Shown here piece by piece: positions 1-6,254 of a stretch of 9,680 nt of DNA; position 1 is the first letter of the stretch; the number at the start of each line of letters is the position of its first letter. The notes under the pieces were generated by a model that saw only the letters and a list, made by a program, of their open reading frames with translations, was not told where the DNA came from and searched no databases. The translations under genes and the position numbers were made by a program. The stretch is taken from assembly GCA_002783525.1 (NCBI GenBank), contig PFGS01000045.1:195-9874 (forward strand), in the 5' to 3' direction. Origin of the DNA: Ignavibacteriales bacterium CG12_big_fil_rev_8_21_14_0_65_30_8 (GTDB lineage: Bacteria; Bacteroidota; Ignavibacteria; Ignavibacteriales; Ignavibacteriaceae).

Positions 1-195
1 AAATGTGAATGCTTTTACTTTATAACCTAATTCACCTAAAGTTGCAGCAGCTGAAGCACCTGCCAGTCCTGTGCCTACAACTATAATATCAAATTTTCTT
101 TTGTTAGCTGGATTAACCACCTTCATATTGAATTTGTGATTGGTCCACTTTTCTGAAAGTTTTCCTTCCGGTATTTTTGAGTTTAACTTTATCAT
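1..195 (-). CDS. sdhA: Succinate dehydrogenase/fumarate reductase flavoprotein subunit, N-terminal part (runs off left edge)
   Basis: Only the first 65 codons are present; the frame is open to the window edge. The translation begins MIKLNSKIPEGKLSEKW and reaches a Rossmann dinucleotide-binding strand, DIIVVGTGLAGASAA, with the GxGxxG FAD motif at residues 41-46. The N-terminal extension before the FAD fold and the VNPANKRK segment are typical, from family knowledge, of Bacteroidota-type SdhA/FrdA. The subunit carries covalent FAD and oxidises succinate (or reduces fumarate) on the cytoplasmic face, passing electrons to the iron-sulfur subunit SdhB, which should lie beyond the window. The ATG at 195-193 overlaps the sdhC stop (ATGA) and has an AGGAGGT site 5 nt upstream, so the start is well supported. 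Whether the enzyme works mainly as dehydrogenase or fumarate reductase cannot be told from this fragment. Confidence 0.93.
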   Translation of the reverse strand, partial: MIKLNSKIPEGKLSEKWTNHKFNMKVVNPANKRKFDIIVVGTGLAGASAAATLGELGYKVKAFTF

Positions 196-860
196 CCCTG
201 ACCTCCTAAAGAAATAAGATAAAAGTAGATTGGGATTGATGCAAAACCTATAGCAAATATTATAGCTATTAATGTTCCAATCTTTTTAACTAACGGAGTA
301 TATTTTTTATGACTCCAACCGAACGATTGAAATGAACTTTGGAATGCATGATTGATATGAAAACCAATAAATATCATAATTACAAAATAGAATAATGACC
401 AAAATGGATTTGAAAATAAATTCTTAACTACTTCAAAATAATCTTCACTTCCATTCATGCCAAAATTATACTTTGACCAAAGTGTGTATAAATGAATTAC
501 AAGAAATACAAAAATAAGACTGCCTGTAATGAACATTGTTCTTGAATAAAGGGTACTGTTTTCCTTACTTCCATTAACGGCATATTTATCTGGATTAGCT
601 TTTTTATTTTCAATCCATAATTTTATTCCATGATAAATGTGGTAAATAAAAATCAATGCTAAAATTACTTCAAAAACTCTTATCAGTGGTTTAATGGAAT
701 CCAATCTCATTACATTTTCATTAAAGAATTCAGGACCACCGAATAACATTAAATTATTTATTAAATGTGCTATTAAAAATAATATCAGTAAAATACCTGT
801 AATTGCCATTACAAATTTTTTGCCGATAGATGAACCAAAGAACTGGTTTAACCGACTCAT
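192..860 (-). CDS. sdhC: Succinate dehydrogenase cytochrome b subunit (five-helix, b558 type)
   Basis: A 222-residue integral membrane protein that anchors the SdhAB catalytic dimer and passes electrons between it and the quinone pool. It begins MSRLNQFFGSSIGKKFVMAITG, typical of the single-anchor-subunit family. Five hydrophobic segments lie near residues 15-40, 60-82, 107-128, 152-172 and 193-216. Histidines in or beside helices (H32, H74, H77, H123, H168, H171) are the candidate axial ligands of two b hemes, as known for diheme anchors of this type. No separate sdhD is seen, consistent with a fused-type anchor. An AAAGGAG site (868-874) lies 7 nt upstream of the ATG, and the stop overlaps the sdhA start by 4 bp, implying translational coupling. 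The order sdhC-sdhA is the usual one in Bacteroidota. A menaquinone partner is likely but not shown by the sequence. Confidence 0.93.
   Translation of the reverse strand: MSRLNQFFGSSIGKKFVMAITGILLILFLIAHLINNLMLFGGPEFFNENVMRLDSIKPLIRVFEVILALIFIYHIYHGIKLWIENKKANPDKYAVNGSKENSTLYSRTMFITGSLIFVFLVIHLYTLWSKYNFGMNGSEDYFEVVKNLFSNPFWSLFYFVIMIFIGFHINHAFQSSFQSFGWSHKKYTPLVKKIGTLIAIIFAIGFASIPIYFYLISLGGQG
201..207 (-). promoter_or_regulatory. Strong Shine-Dalgarno site for sdhA inside the sdhC 3' end
   Basis: The minus strand reads AGGAGGT with a 5-nt spacer to the sdhA ATG. It lies within the last codons of sdhC and fixes the sdhA start at 195, supporting coupled translation through the ATGA overlap. Confidence 0.8.
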
Positions 861-1040
861 TAAATGACTCCTTTAAAATCAGTATAATAAATAGTATTAA
901 GCTGAAATGGATAAAAATGTTGTGGATATTCTTTTTTAGAAGATAAATTGATCGTATACAATAGATTCTGCAATTTTTAAGACCTAATCAAATTAATAAG
1001 AATAATCTTTCAACAAAAATTATCGATTATTAAATCTAAA

Positions 1041-1062
1041 ATCAATTTATGTTAAAATTGAT
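1041..1062. repeat. Inverted repeat in the gap between the small membrane gene and sdhC
   Basis: ATCAATTT (1041-1048) and AAATTGAT (1055-1062) form a perfect 8-bp inverted repeat with a 6-nt loop. It sits in the 269-bp gap upstream of sdhC and downstream of the 65-codon gene, both on the minus strand. No clear U-tract follows on either strand, so it is a weak terminator candidate. It could instead be an operator for the sdh operon. In DNA this AT-rich, an AT-only match of this size may arise by chance. I see no other convincing element in 861-1129 apart from the sdhC ribosome binding site. Confidence 0.3.
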
Positions 1063-1129
1063 ATTTATTGCTTAAGTTTATTAATAAAAGTTTCTGAGTA
1101 CCCCCAATTTATCCGGGCATATTATTCTT

Positions 1130-1327
1130 TTATTTGATATGTAAGGTTCTATTTAATATTCTATAAAACAGAAATAGTATTAAAACAAAAGCAAGTAATT
1201 TGAGTATGAATGGTTTTAAAGAATCACTTACAGAATGAGAAGTAGAATCTATTCTAATAAAATTTAATATAGATATAATTACAAATAAGATACTTAATAT
1301 CCATTTGTGCAATTTTGATTTATTCAT
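1130..1327 (-). CDS. Small two-helix membrane protein, function unknown
   Basis: A 65-residue product I do not recognise. Residues 9-25 (WILSILFVIISILNFIR) and 39-59 (FILKLLAFVLILFLFYRIL) are strongly hydrophobic and separated by a short polar Ser/Asp-rich loop. Lys/Arg residues sit at both ends, which predicts an in-out-in hairpin with both termini in the cytoplasm. A GGAAG motif lies about 7 nt upstream of the ATG, a modest ribosome binding site. The gene is co-directional with sdhC but separated from it by 269 bp, so it is probably not in the sdh operon. No other long frame competes for this interval, which favours a real gene, but length and AT-richness leave room for chance. Confidence 0.5.
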   Translation of the reverse strand: MNKSKLHKWILSILFVIISILNFIRIDSTSHSVSDSLKPFILKLLAFVLILFLFYRILNRTLHIK

Positions 1328-1409
1328 TTTATACTTCCATTTACTTAATTATAAATAAAAATAAAATGGATTGAATTTATTATCAAGGAGTATTTTGATT
1401 TCTAAAAAT

Positions 1410-1415
1410 TATAAT
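1410..1415 (+). promoter_or_regulatory. Candidate -10 element for the riboswitch-btuB transcript
   Basis: A consensus TATAAT hexamer ends about 26 nt before the first paired base of the riboswitch, placing a start site near 1422. No good -35 hexamer is seen at 16-18 nt spacing. The position is right, but TATAAT is common by chance in this composition, so the support is mainly location. Confidence 0.3.
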
Positions 1416-1441
1416 TTATCTTCACTTTAGTTCTTTAACAA

Positions 1442-1625
1442 ATTATGGTGCCCCGATAAATATTCGGGGAGAATAGGGAAACCGGTGACCAACTAATTAT
1501 TTATTGGAATTCCGGTGCTGTCGCGCAACTGTAAGAAATTATTTTGCTTAACATTTGCCACTGATTTTTTCTAAAAATTGGGAAGGCGTTAAACATTTAT
1601 TTCGAGCCAGGAGACCTGCCATAAT
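1442..1625 (+). promoter_or_regulatory. Cobalamin (vitamin B12) riboswitch aptamer
   Basis: All hallmark elements of the AdoCbl/B12 riboswitch family appear in order. P1 is a perfect 7-bp helix, ATTATGG (1442-1448) with CCATAAT (1619-1625). A P2-like hairpin pairs CCCCGA (1451-1456) with TCGGGG (1464-1469). Then come GAATAGGGAA (1471-1480), CCGGTG (1482-1487), the P5/L5 block CGGTGCTGTCGCGCAACTGT (1513-1532), GCCACTG (1557-1563), GGGAAGG (1580-1586), and the B12 box AGCCAGGAGACCTGCC (1605-1620). The block lies directly upstream of a TonB-dependent receptor, the classic target of this RNA, where ligand binding represses the gene. The exact cobalamin form bound (adenosyl, methyl or aquo) cannot be told by eye. 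Confidence 0.96.
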
Positions 1626-1639
1626 ATTTTTTAATAATC

Positions 1640-1740
1640 AACCTTCGCGGGCGAGGTTCGGTTAATGCGAGAATTTTTTCTCTCATTTCAATTTTCTCCC
1701 CACGAAGTTACAACCTTTTAATCTTTATAGGAGTAACTTC
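1640..1740 (+). promoter_or_regulatory. Riboswitch expression platform: L13 hairpin, antisequester and SD sequester
   Basis: Three competing pairings are visible. (1) P13: AACCTT (1640-1645) with GAGGTT (1653-1658), loop CGCGGGC (1646-1652); loop bases 1646-1650 (CGCGG) can kiss TCGCG (1521-1525) in L5 with five pairs, one a G-U. (2) Sequester: GAAGTTAC (1704-1711) with GTAACTTC (1733-1740), a perfect 8 bp, plus CCT (1714-1716) with AGG (1729-1731), which buries the AGGAG Shine-Dalgarno site (1729-1733) of btuB. (3) Antisequester: CTTCG (1643-1647) with CGAAG (1703-1707) and GGG (1649-1651) with CCC (1699-1701). Pairing 3 cannot coexist with 1 or 2. The inferred logic is that bound B12 stabilises P13 and the kissing loop, leaving the sequester free to block translation; without B12 the antisequester forms and the SD site is exposed. 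No U-tract terminator is present. Confidence 0.75.
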
Positions 1741-1741
1741 A

Positions 1742-3676
1742 ATGAAATTAACAACTATTGTTTTTCTGGTTTTCTGGTGTGTTGGACTAATGTCTGCACA
1801 GGATAATTCTAACGCAGATTCTGTTAAAACATATCTGCTCAAGGAAATTGTAGTTTCAGCTACAAAAACAAGTGCACCAAAATTTACAATTGCAAGTTCC
1901 GTTTCTGTTATCGATTCTGCAGAAATTGCAAATTCCAACAAAACAACTGCCATGGAATTGCTACAAAATCAATACGGTATTTCTTTTACTTCACAAGGCG
2001 GGCGCGGAAATTTATCTCAAATTTATATCAGAGGTGGAGAACCAAGACACACCTTAGTACAATTGGACGGTATTGAAATGAATATGCCTAATGATCCTAA
2101 TAATGTTTTCGATTTTACAGATCTATCAACTGATAATATTGAAAGAATAGAAATTTTAAGAGGACCACAGAGCACACTCTACGGAGCAGATGCACTTTCA
2201 GGTGTAATTAATATTATCTCAAAAAAAGGAAACGGAAAACCTAACTTTTCATTTTTAACTGAAGGCGGAACATATAATTCATACAAAGGAATGATGAACA
2301 TTTCAGGGAGTAAAGAAATTTTTAATTTTTCTATTTCTCTCAGCAGAGAAAAAACAGATGGATTTTCTTCGGCAAATTTAAAATTCGGCAATACTGAAAA
2401 AGATGGTTCTTCAAGATATAATATTAATTCAAGGATAGGTCTATCACTTACTAAAAATTTCAGCTTAAATTTATATGCTCTTTTTACAAAAGCAGAAACA
2501 AACTTTGATCAGTTTGGCGGAAAATTTGGTGATGACCCGACATACATTTACAATCTTGAACAAGGTGCTTATAAATTGGAAGGAAATTTATCTTTACTTG
2601 ATGGATTGTGGTCACAAAAATTTGGGATCTCATTTATAAAAAATTTAAGGAAATATAAATTTGATCCTTCTACTTTTAATACTGCTACTTCCAGAAGTTT
2701 TTATGACGGAAGAAAAACAAAAATTGAATGGCAGAATAATTTTAAAATAACTAATAATTTAATAACACTTGGAATGGAGACAGAACAAGAAACGGCAAAT
2801 TCAGACTATTTGTGGTACAATAATAGTTTTTCTTTCAAAAGTATTCTGCCTGAAAGTAAAATGAGAACAACAGGAATTTATGTACAAGATCAGATAAATG
2901 TTGAAAATAAATTATATACCTCTGTTGGAATTAGATACGACAATCATCAAAAATTTGGATCTATTGTTACATATAGAATTGCAACGGCATATATATTTTG
3001 GAAATCATCAACTAAAATTAAATTTACTTATGGAACAGGATTCAAAGCTCCCTCATTATTTAATCTGTTTGATCCTGCTTTTGGAAATCAAGACTTAAAT
3101 CCCGAAAAAAGTAAAGGCTGGGATGCAGGGATTGAACAATATTTGTTCAATTCAAATTTATTTTTAGGTTTAACTTATTTTTCTAACTCATTTGAAAATT
3201 TATTTGGGACAGATAACAATTTTAGAACTATTAACATAGGCAAAGCAGAAACTAAAGGTATTGAATTTTACGCAACTTATAAACCAAACAAAAAAATTAG
3301 ATTTAATTTTAATTACACTTATACAAACAGCAAAAATAAAGATGTAAATTCAACCGAATACAATTTGGAATTATTAAGAAGACCGCAGAATAAAGCTACA
3401 ATATCATTTGATTATAAATTAAATTCCATTTTTAATATTTATTCAGACATAAGTTATTTTGACATAAGAATAGATAAAAATTTCTCTACTTATCCTATTC
3501 AAAGAGTTACGTTAGAATCTTATATATTATCTAATTTATCAGTTAATGCTAAAATATTTAAGAATTTTACAATATTTGGAAAATTGAATAATCTATTTAA
3601 TACTGATTACGAAGAGGTCTATGGCTATGGTACAGCCAAACGTTCAGGCTATTTTGGCTTAAAAATTAACTTATAA
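1742..3676 (+). CDS. btuB: TonB-dependent outer-membrane receptor, vitamin B12 transporter (BtuB type)
   Basis: A 644-residue outer-membrane barrel that takes up corrinoids using energy from TonB-ExbB-ExbD. Residues 1-19 look like a signal peptide ending MSA, with cleavage before Q20. A TonB-box-like segment, EIVVSA, is at 35-40. The plug domain spans about 48-160, with the typical IYIRGG (95-99), LDGIEM (108-113), RIEILRGPQSTLYGADALSGVINI (135-158) pattern. The remaining 480 or so residues alternate in a beta-barrel pattern and include FGTGFKAPS-like and LNNLFNTDYEEVYGYG motifs common near the end of BtuB/CirA-type receptors. The B12 assignment rests mainly on the cobalamin riboswitch directly upstream; the plug alone would only say TonB-dependent receptor. 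The ATG lies 8 nt after AGGAG, which is the site hidden by the riboswitch sequester helix. No btuC, btuD or btuF gene is nearby in this window. Confidence 0.92.
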   Translation: MKLTTIVFLVFWCVGLMSAQDNSNADSVKTYLLKEIVVSATKTSAPKFTIASSVSVIDSAEIANSNKTTAMELLQNQYGISFTSQGGRGNLSQIYIRGGEPRHTLVQLDGIEMNMPNDPNNVFDFTDLSTDNIERIEILRGPQSTLYGADALSGVINIISKKGNGKPNFSFLTEGGTYNSYKGMMNISGSKEIFNFSISLSREKTDGFSSANLKFGNTEKDGSSRYNINSRIGLSLTKNFSLNLYALFTKAETNFDQFGGKFGDDPTYIYNLEQGAYKLEGNLSLLDGLWSQKFGISFIKNLRKYKFDPSTFNTATSRSFYDGRKTKIEWQNNFKITNNLITLGMETEQETANSDYLWYNNSFSFKSILPESKMRTTGIYVQDQINVENKLYTSVGIRYDNHQKFGSIVTYRIATAYIFWKSSTKIKFTYGTGFKAPSLFNLFDPAFGNQDLNPEKSKGWDAGIEQYLFNSNLFLGLTYFSNSFENLFGTDNNFRTINIGKAETKGIEFYATYKPNKKIRFNFNYTYTNSKNKDVNSTEYNLELLRRPQNKATISFDYKLNSIFNIYSDISYFDIRIDKNFSTYPIQRVTLESYILSNLSVNAKIFKNFTIFGKLNNLFNTDYEEVYGYGTAKRSGYFGLKINL

Positions 3677-3691
3677 AAATTAATTATTATT

Positions 3692-3720
3692 TTGAAAGCA
3701 ATTACAATTTTTTTTATATT
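3692..3720 (+). promoter_or_regulatory. Candidate sigma-70-type promoter for the DUF6580-like gene
   Basis: TTGAAA (3692-3697) and TATATT (3715-3720) are separated by exactly 17 nt, giving a predicted start near 3727 and a leader of about 26 nt before the ATG at 3753. If it works, the downstream gene can be expressed apart from the riboswitch transcript. The elements are good but not consensus, and the gap is AT-rich. Confidence 0.4.
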
Positions 3721-3752
3721 ATCTTTACACAATTGAACTAAAAGGAGTTAAA

Positions 3753-4277
3753 ATGTTAGAAAAGATTTTTAACAAAAGAAACTTGGTATTATTAACAATA
3801 ATAGTTGCAGCAGCTTTTACACGACTTATTCCACACTATCCAAATTTTACAGCAATTGGAGCTGTGGCACTTTTTGGAGGAGCTTATTTTGATAAAAAAT
3901 ATCTCTCATTTGCAGTACCATTTATTGCTTTATTTATAACTGATTTAATTTTAGGACTACATGCAACTATGTGGGCAGTATATTTAAGTTTTGCTCTAAT
4001 AGTAATGATTGGATTTAACTTGAGAGGACAACTCAAGATAGCTAAATTAGGATTGTCGGCAGTTTCTGCTTCATTATCGTTTTTTATTATAACCAATTTT
4101 GCAGCCTGGCTTTCATCTCCCTTTTATCCTCAAACATTTGCAGGATTAATTGAATCATATGTAGCGGCTATACCTTTCTTCCAATATAATTTATTGGGCG
4201 ATTTGTTTTATGTCGGTGTAATTTTTGGAATTTATGAATTTGCAAAATTTAAGTATCCATCTTTAATTGAAGCATAA
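3753..4277 (+). CDS. DUF6580-like multi-helix membrane protein, candidate inner-membrane transport component
   Basis: A 174-residue integral membrane protein with about six hydrophobic segments (near 11-27, 33-46, 51-68, 73-90, 100-119 and 147-163). The N-terminal signature RLIPHYPNFTAIGAVALFGGAYF (24-46) has the form I associate with DUF6580, annotated as putative transport proteins; its small size and NF-x-AIGA-ALF block recall S-components of ECF vitamin transporters. It starts 76 bp after btuB on the same strand, with AAAGGAG 5 nt before the ATG, and the pair ends at a strong terminator. This context suggests that it moves cobalamin or a precursor across the inner membrane, which is inference. 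Adjacency alone does not prove a link, because a candidate promoter lies between the two genes. Confidence 0.8.
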   Translation: MLEKIFNKRNLVLLTIIVAAAFTRLIPHYPNFTAIGAVALFGGAYFDKKYLSFAVPFIALFITDLILGLHATMWAVYLSFALIVMIGFNLRGQLKIAKLGLSAVSASLSFFIITNFAAWLSSPFYPQTFAGLIESYVAAIPFFQYNLLGDLFYVGVIFGIYEFAKFKYPSLIEA

Positions 4278-4294
4278 TTTCTATTTAATTTTTT

Positions 4295-4319
4295 AAAGGC
4301 TGCATTCGCAGCCTTTTTT
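4295..4319 (+). terminator. Rho-independent terminator of the btuB-DUF6580 unit
   Basis: AAAGGCTGC (4295-4303) pairs with GCAGCCTTT (4308-4316) across an ATTC loop, and six T residues run to 4319. The stem is a perfect 9 bp with a GC core. It lies 18 nt after the stop of the membrane protein gene. The next start codon follows only 2 nt after the T-run. Confidence 0.92.
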
Positions 4320-4321
4320 AT

Positions 4322-5092
4322 ATGTTAAAAAACCTACCCATATTAATCGACTTTGATGGTGTATTAAACCTTGATGGAAAACCACCAATAGATGCTGAGT
4401 ACTTTTTAGAGTACATAATTAAAAATAAAATCCCATCTTATATAATTAGTAATTCTACTTTAAAAACCGGAAAAGATGTACAAACATATTTAAAAGATTT
4501 TGCACTTCCCTGCTCAATCCCTTGTATGACTACAGTTGATGCAACTGTTCAATATCTGAATAAAAATAAATTAAAGGCTTCTGTTTATTGTGATGAAAAA
4601 ATCAAAAGATATTTTAATAAATTTATCTCCGATAATAACCCGGATGCAGTTGTAATTGGTGATATTGGTAATAAATGGAGCTATAAAATTTTAAACGAAA
4701 TTTTTATAAAGGTTTTAAATGATGCAGATATAATTGCAATGCAGATGAACAATTATTGGGTCAAAAATAATGAATATTTATTGGATGCAGGCTCTTTTAT
4801 AACTGCAATTGAATATGCAACTTCTAAAAAAGCAAAACTCATTGGAAAACCTTCATCTGTATATTTTAATACAGCACTAAATAACTTGGATTGGAATTTA
4901 AAAAAAGGCTTTATAATGATTGGTGATGATATAAACAGTGATATAGTTGGTGCACAAGAATTAGGGGGAAAGGGAATTTTGATTTATACCGGGAGGACAA
5001 CAAAAGAACAAAGTAAAAAATCAGCAATAAAGCCTTATAAAGAAGTTGAAAACTTATCTGAAATAGTAGATTTTTTATCTCTTACTTTTTAA
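4322..5092 (+). CDS. HAD-superfamily hydrolase, subclass IIA (HDHD2/LHPP/NagD-like phosphatase)
   Basis: A 256-residue cytoplasmic phosphatase-fold protein. HAD motif I is LIDFDGVLN, with nucleophile D10 and acid/base D12. Motif II is ISNST at 42-46. The motif III lysine lies in GKPSS (K176), and motif IV is GDDINSDIVGAQELGGKGILIYTGR (201-225), with metal-binding D202/D203 and D207. The long C2-type cap between motifs II and III and the GAQ-GGKGILI-TGR ending place it in the IIA group with HDHD2, LHPP and NagD. The family removes phosphate from small phosphorylated metabolites or phospho-amino acids; the substrate is not readable here. Motif I begins at residue 8, so the ATG at 4322 is needed. 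It has no SD site and sits 2 nt after a terminator T-run. The 3' end overlaps the opposite-strand ligase gene by 18 bp. Confidence 0.88.
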   Translation: MLKNLPILIDFDGVLNLDGKPPIDAEYFLEYIIKNKIPSYIISNSTLKTGKDVQTYLKDFALPCSIPCMTTVDATVQYLNKNKLKASVYCDEKIKRYFNKFISDNNPDAVVIGDIGNKWSYKILNEIFIKVLNDADIIAMQMNNYWVKNNEYLLDAGSFITAIEYATSKKAKLIGKPSSVYFNTALNNLDWNLKKGFIMIGDDINSDIVGAQELGGKGILIYTGRTTKEQSKKSAIKPYKEVENLSEIVDFLSLTF

Positions 5093-6157
5093 TCCATTTT
5101 TTTTATTTCTTTTCCACCTTTTATACGCAAGATTAATTATCTTTTTTAAAGCTTCAGCATATGAATAACCAGCTGCTTCCATAGATCTCATAAATCCGGC
5201 TCCTTCTGTCAAATCAGGATTTGGATTAACCTCAAGAATATAAAGTTTATTATTTTCAGAAAGTCTCATGTCTACTCTTGCATAATCTCTACACTGCATT
5301 TTTTTAAATGCTTTTAAAGCCATACTTTTAGCTTTCTTTTCAATCCCTCTTGGTAAAATGGCCGGACATATTGGTATAGTTTTATGATAAGCTTCATTAT
5401 CCGGCTCCCATTTCGCTTCATAACTTACAATATTGTGAAGATGATCCGGCATTTCACTAAAATCAATTTCACTAATCGGCAGTACTCTTGGTTTCTCATC
5501 ACCCAAAACAGCTATATTTAATTCTCTTCCTTCAATAAATTCTTCAATCAAAACCGGTTGTTCAAAATAAGTGATTACATAATTTATTCTATTTACCAGT
5601 TCTTCATCATTTGTAACAATAGACTCATTTCTAATTCCGGCACTTGCATCTTCTAAAGCAGGTTTAACAATTACGGGATAATTTAATTTATGATCTATCT
5701 TTTCAATTAATTTTTCCTGAATTATAAATTGAGGAGTACTTAAACCAGATGATCTCAATAATCTTTTAGTTAATATCTTACTTTGACAATTAGCCAAAGC
5801 CATTTGTGGTGCGCCTGTGTATGCAATTCCTATCAAATCCAACAGACCAACAATATTCATTTCCAATGTAGGAGCATCATTAAAAATCTCTATAAAGTTA
5901 AATATTACATCCGGTTCATTTTCTTTAAGATTATTCATAAGTGCAAAAATGTCATCTTTGATATTAAACGCATAAGCACTTAATCCCAATCTTCTTAGCC
6001 TGCGCGCAATTATGTCATATTCTTCCATAGGTGTTAGATCTTCTATTTCAAAATATGGCACAAAATTGGTCGGCTCTGATGATGATTCATCACGCTTTAC
6101 ATATAATTCGGGTTCAGCCTCATTATAAAGGATGGCTACTTTTAATTTTTTATTCAT
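5075..6157 (-). CDS. ATP-grasp enzyme, D-alanine--D-alanine ligase-like
   Basis: A 360-residue cytoplasmic ligase of the ATP-grasp fold, which activates a carboxylate as acyl phosphate and joins it to an amine. ATP-grasp hallmarks are K128 in NCQSKILTKRLL, K165 in YPVIVKPALEDASAGI, the hinge VLIEEFIEGRELNIAVLG (202-219), R294 in ARVDMRL, and the Mg-binding LEVNPNPDLTEGAG (308-320) with E309, N311 and N313. The segment LLDLIGIAYTGAPQMALANCQSK (105-127) matches the Ddl pattern. The canonical Ddl substrate motif HGxxGEDG is replaced by NFIEIFNDAP (87-96), and the ending reads NPNPDLTEGAGF rather than NTxPGMT, so a true cell-wall Ddl is unlikely. The start has no SD site. It is divergent from the C39-like peptidase (97-bp gap) and overlaps the HAD gene by 18 bp. 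The true substrates are unknown. Confidence 0.88.
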   Translation of the reverse strand: MNKKLKVAILYNEAEPELYVKRDESSSEPTNFVPYFEIEDLTPMEEYDIIARRLRRLGLSAYAFNIKDDIFALMNNLKENEPDVIFNFIEIFNDAPTLEMNIVGLLDLIGIAYTGAPQMALANCQSKILTKRLLRSSGLSTPQFIIQEKLIEKIDHKLNYPVIVKPALEDASAGIRNESIVTNDEELVNRINYVITYFEQPVLIEEFIEGRELNIAVLGDEKPRVLPISEIDFSEMPDHLHNIVSYEAKWEPDNEAYHKTIPICPAILPRGIEKKAKSMALKAFKKMQCRDYARVDMRLSENNKLYILEVNPNPDLTEGAGFMRSMEAAGYSYAEALKKIINLAYKRWKRNKKNGLKSKR

Positions 6158-6254
6158 ATTGATATTAAATTTATGAAAATTTTAAGTAAAAAATTATTTT
6201 GAATTTATAATTTTTGTATGTTTGTCTTAATTTTAATACTAAAATATTTTATAT
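6158..6254. promoter_or_regulatory. Divergent promoter region between ligase and peptidase genes
   Basis: This 97-bp, nearly pure A/T stretch must hold the promoters of both divergent genes. On the plus strand a consensus TATAAT lies at 6206-6211, giving a start near 6218 and a leader of about 37 nt for the peptidase gene; the best -35 match (TTAAGT, 6182-6187) is poor. I could not assign a convincing minus-strand promoter. Neither gene has an SD site. A shared divergent region suggests, but does not prove, joint control. Confidence 0.4.

Noticed and set aside
1100..1118. CCCCC...GGG as a terminator for the 65-codon gene
   Set aside because: Only about three G-C pairs form with a large loop and no T-run on the minus strand.
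1708..1953. Minus-strand open frame of 81 codons across the btuB start
   Set aside because: It lies antisense to the signal peptide and TonB box of btuB and the riboswitch sequester; no homology signal or ribosome binding site.
5783..5983. Plus-strand open frame of 66 codons inside the ATP-grasp gene
   Set aside because: It is a shadow of a well-supported coding region on the other strand and has no recognisable features.
6222..6250. TTGTCT-N17-TATTTT as a promoter for the C39-like gene
   Set aside because: The -10 hexamer would end 4 nt before the ATG, putting the start site inside the coding region.
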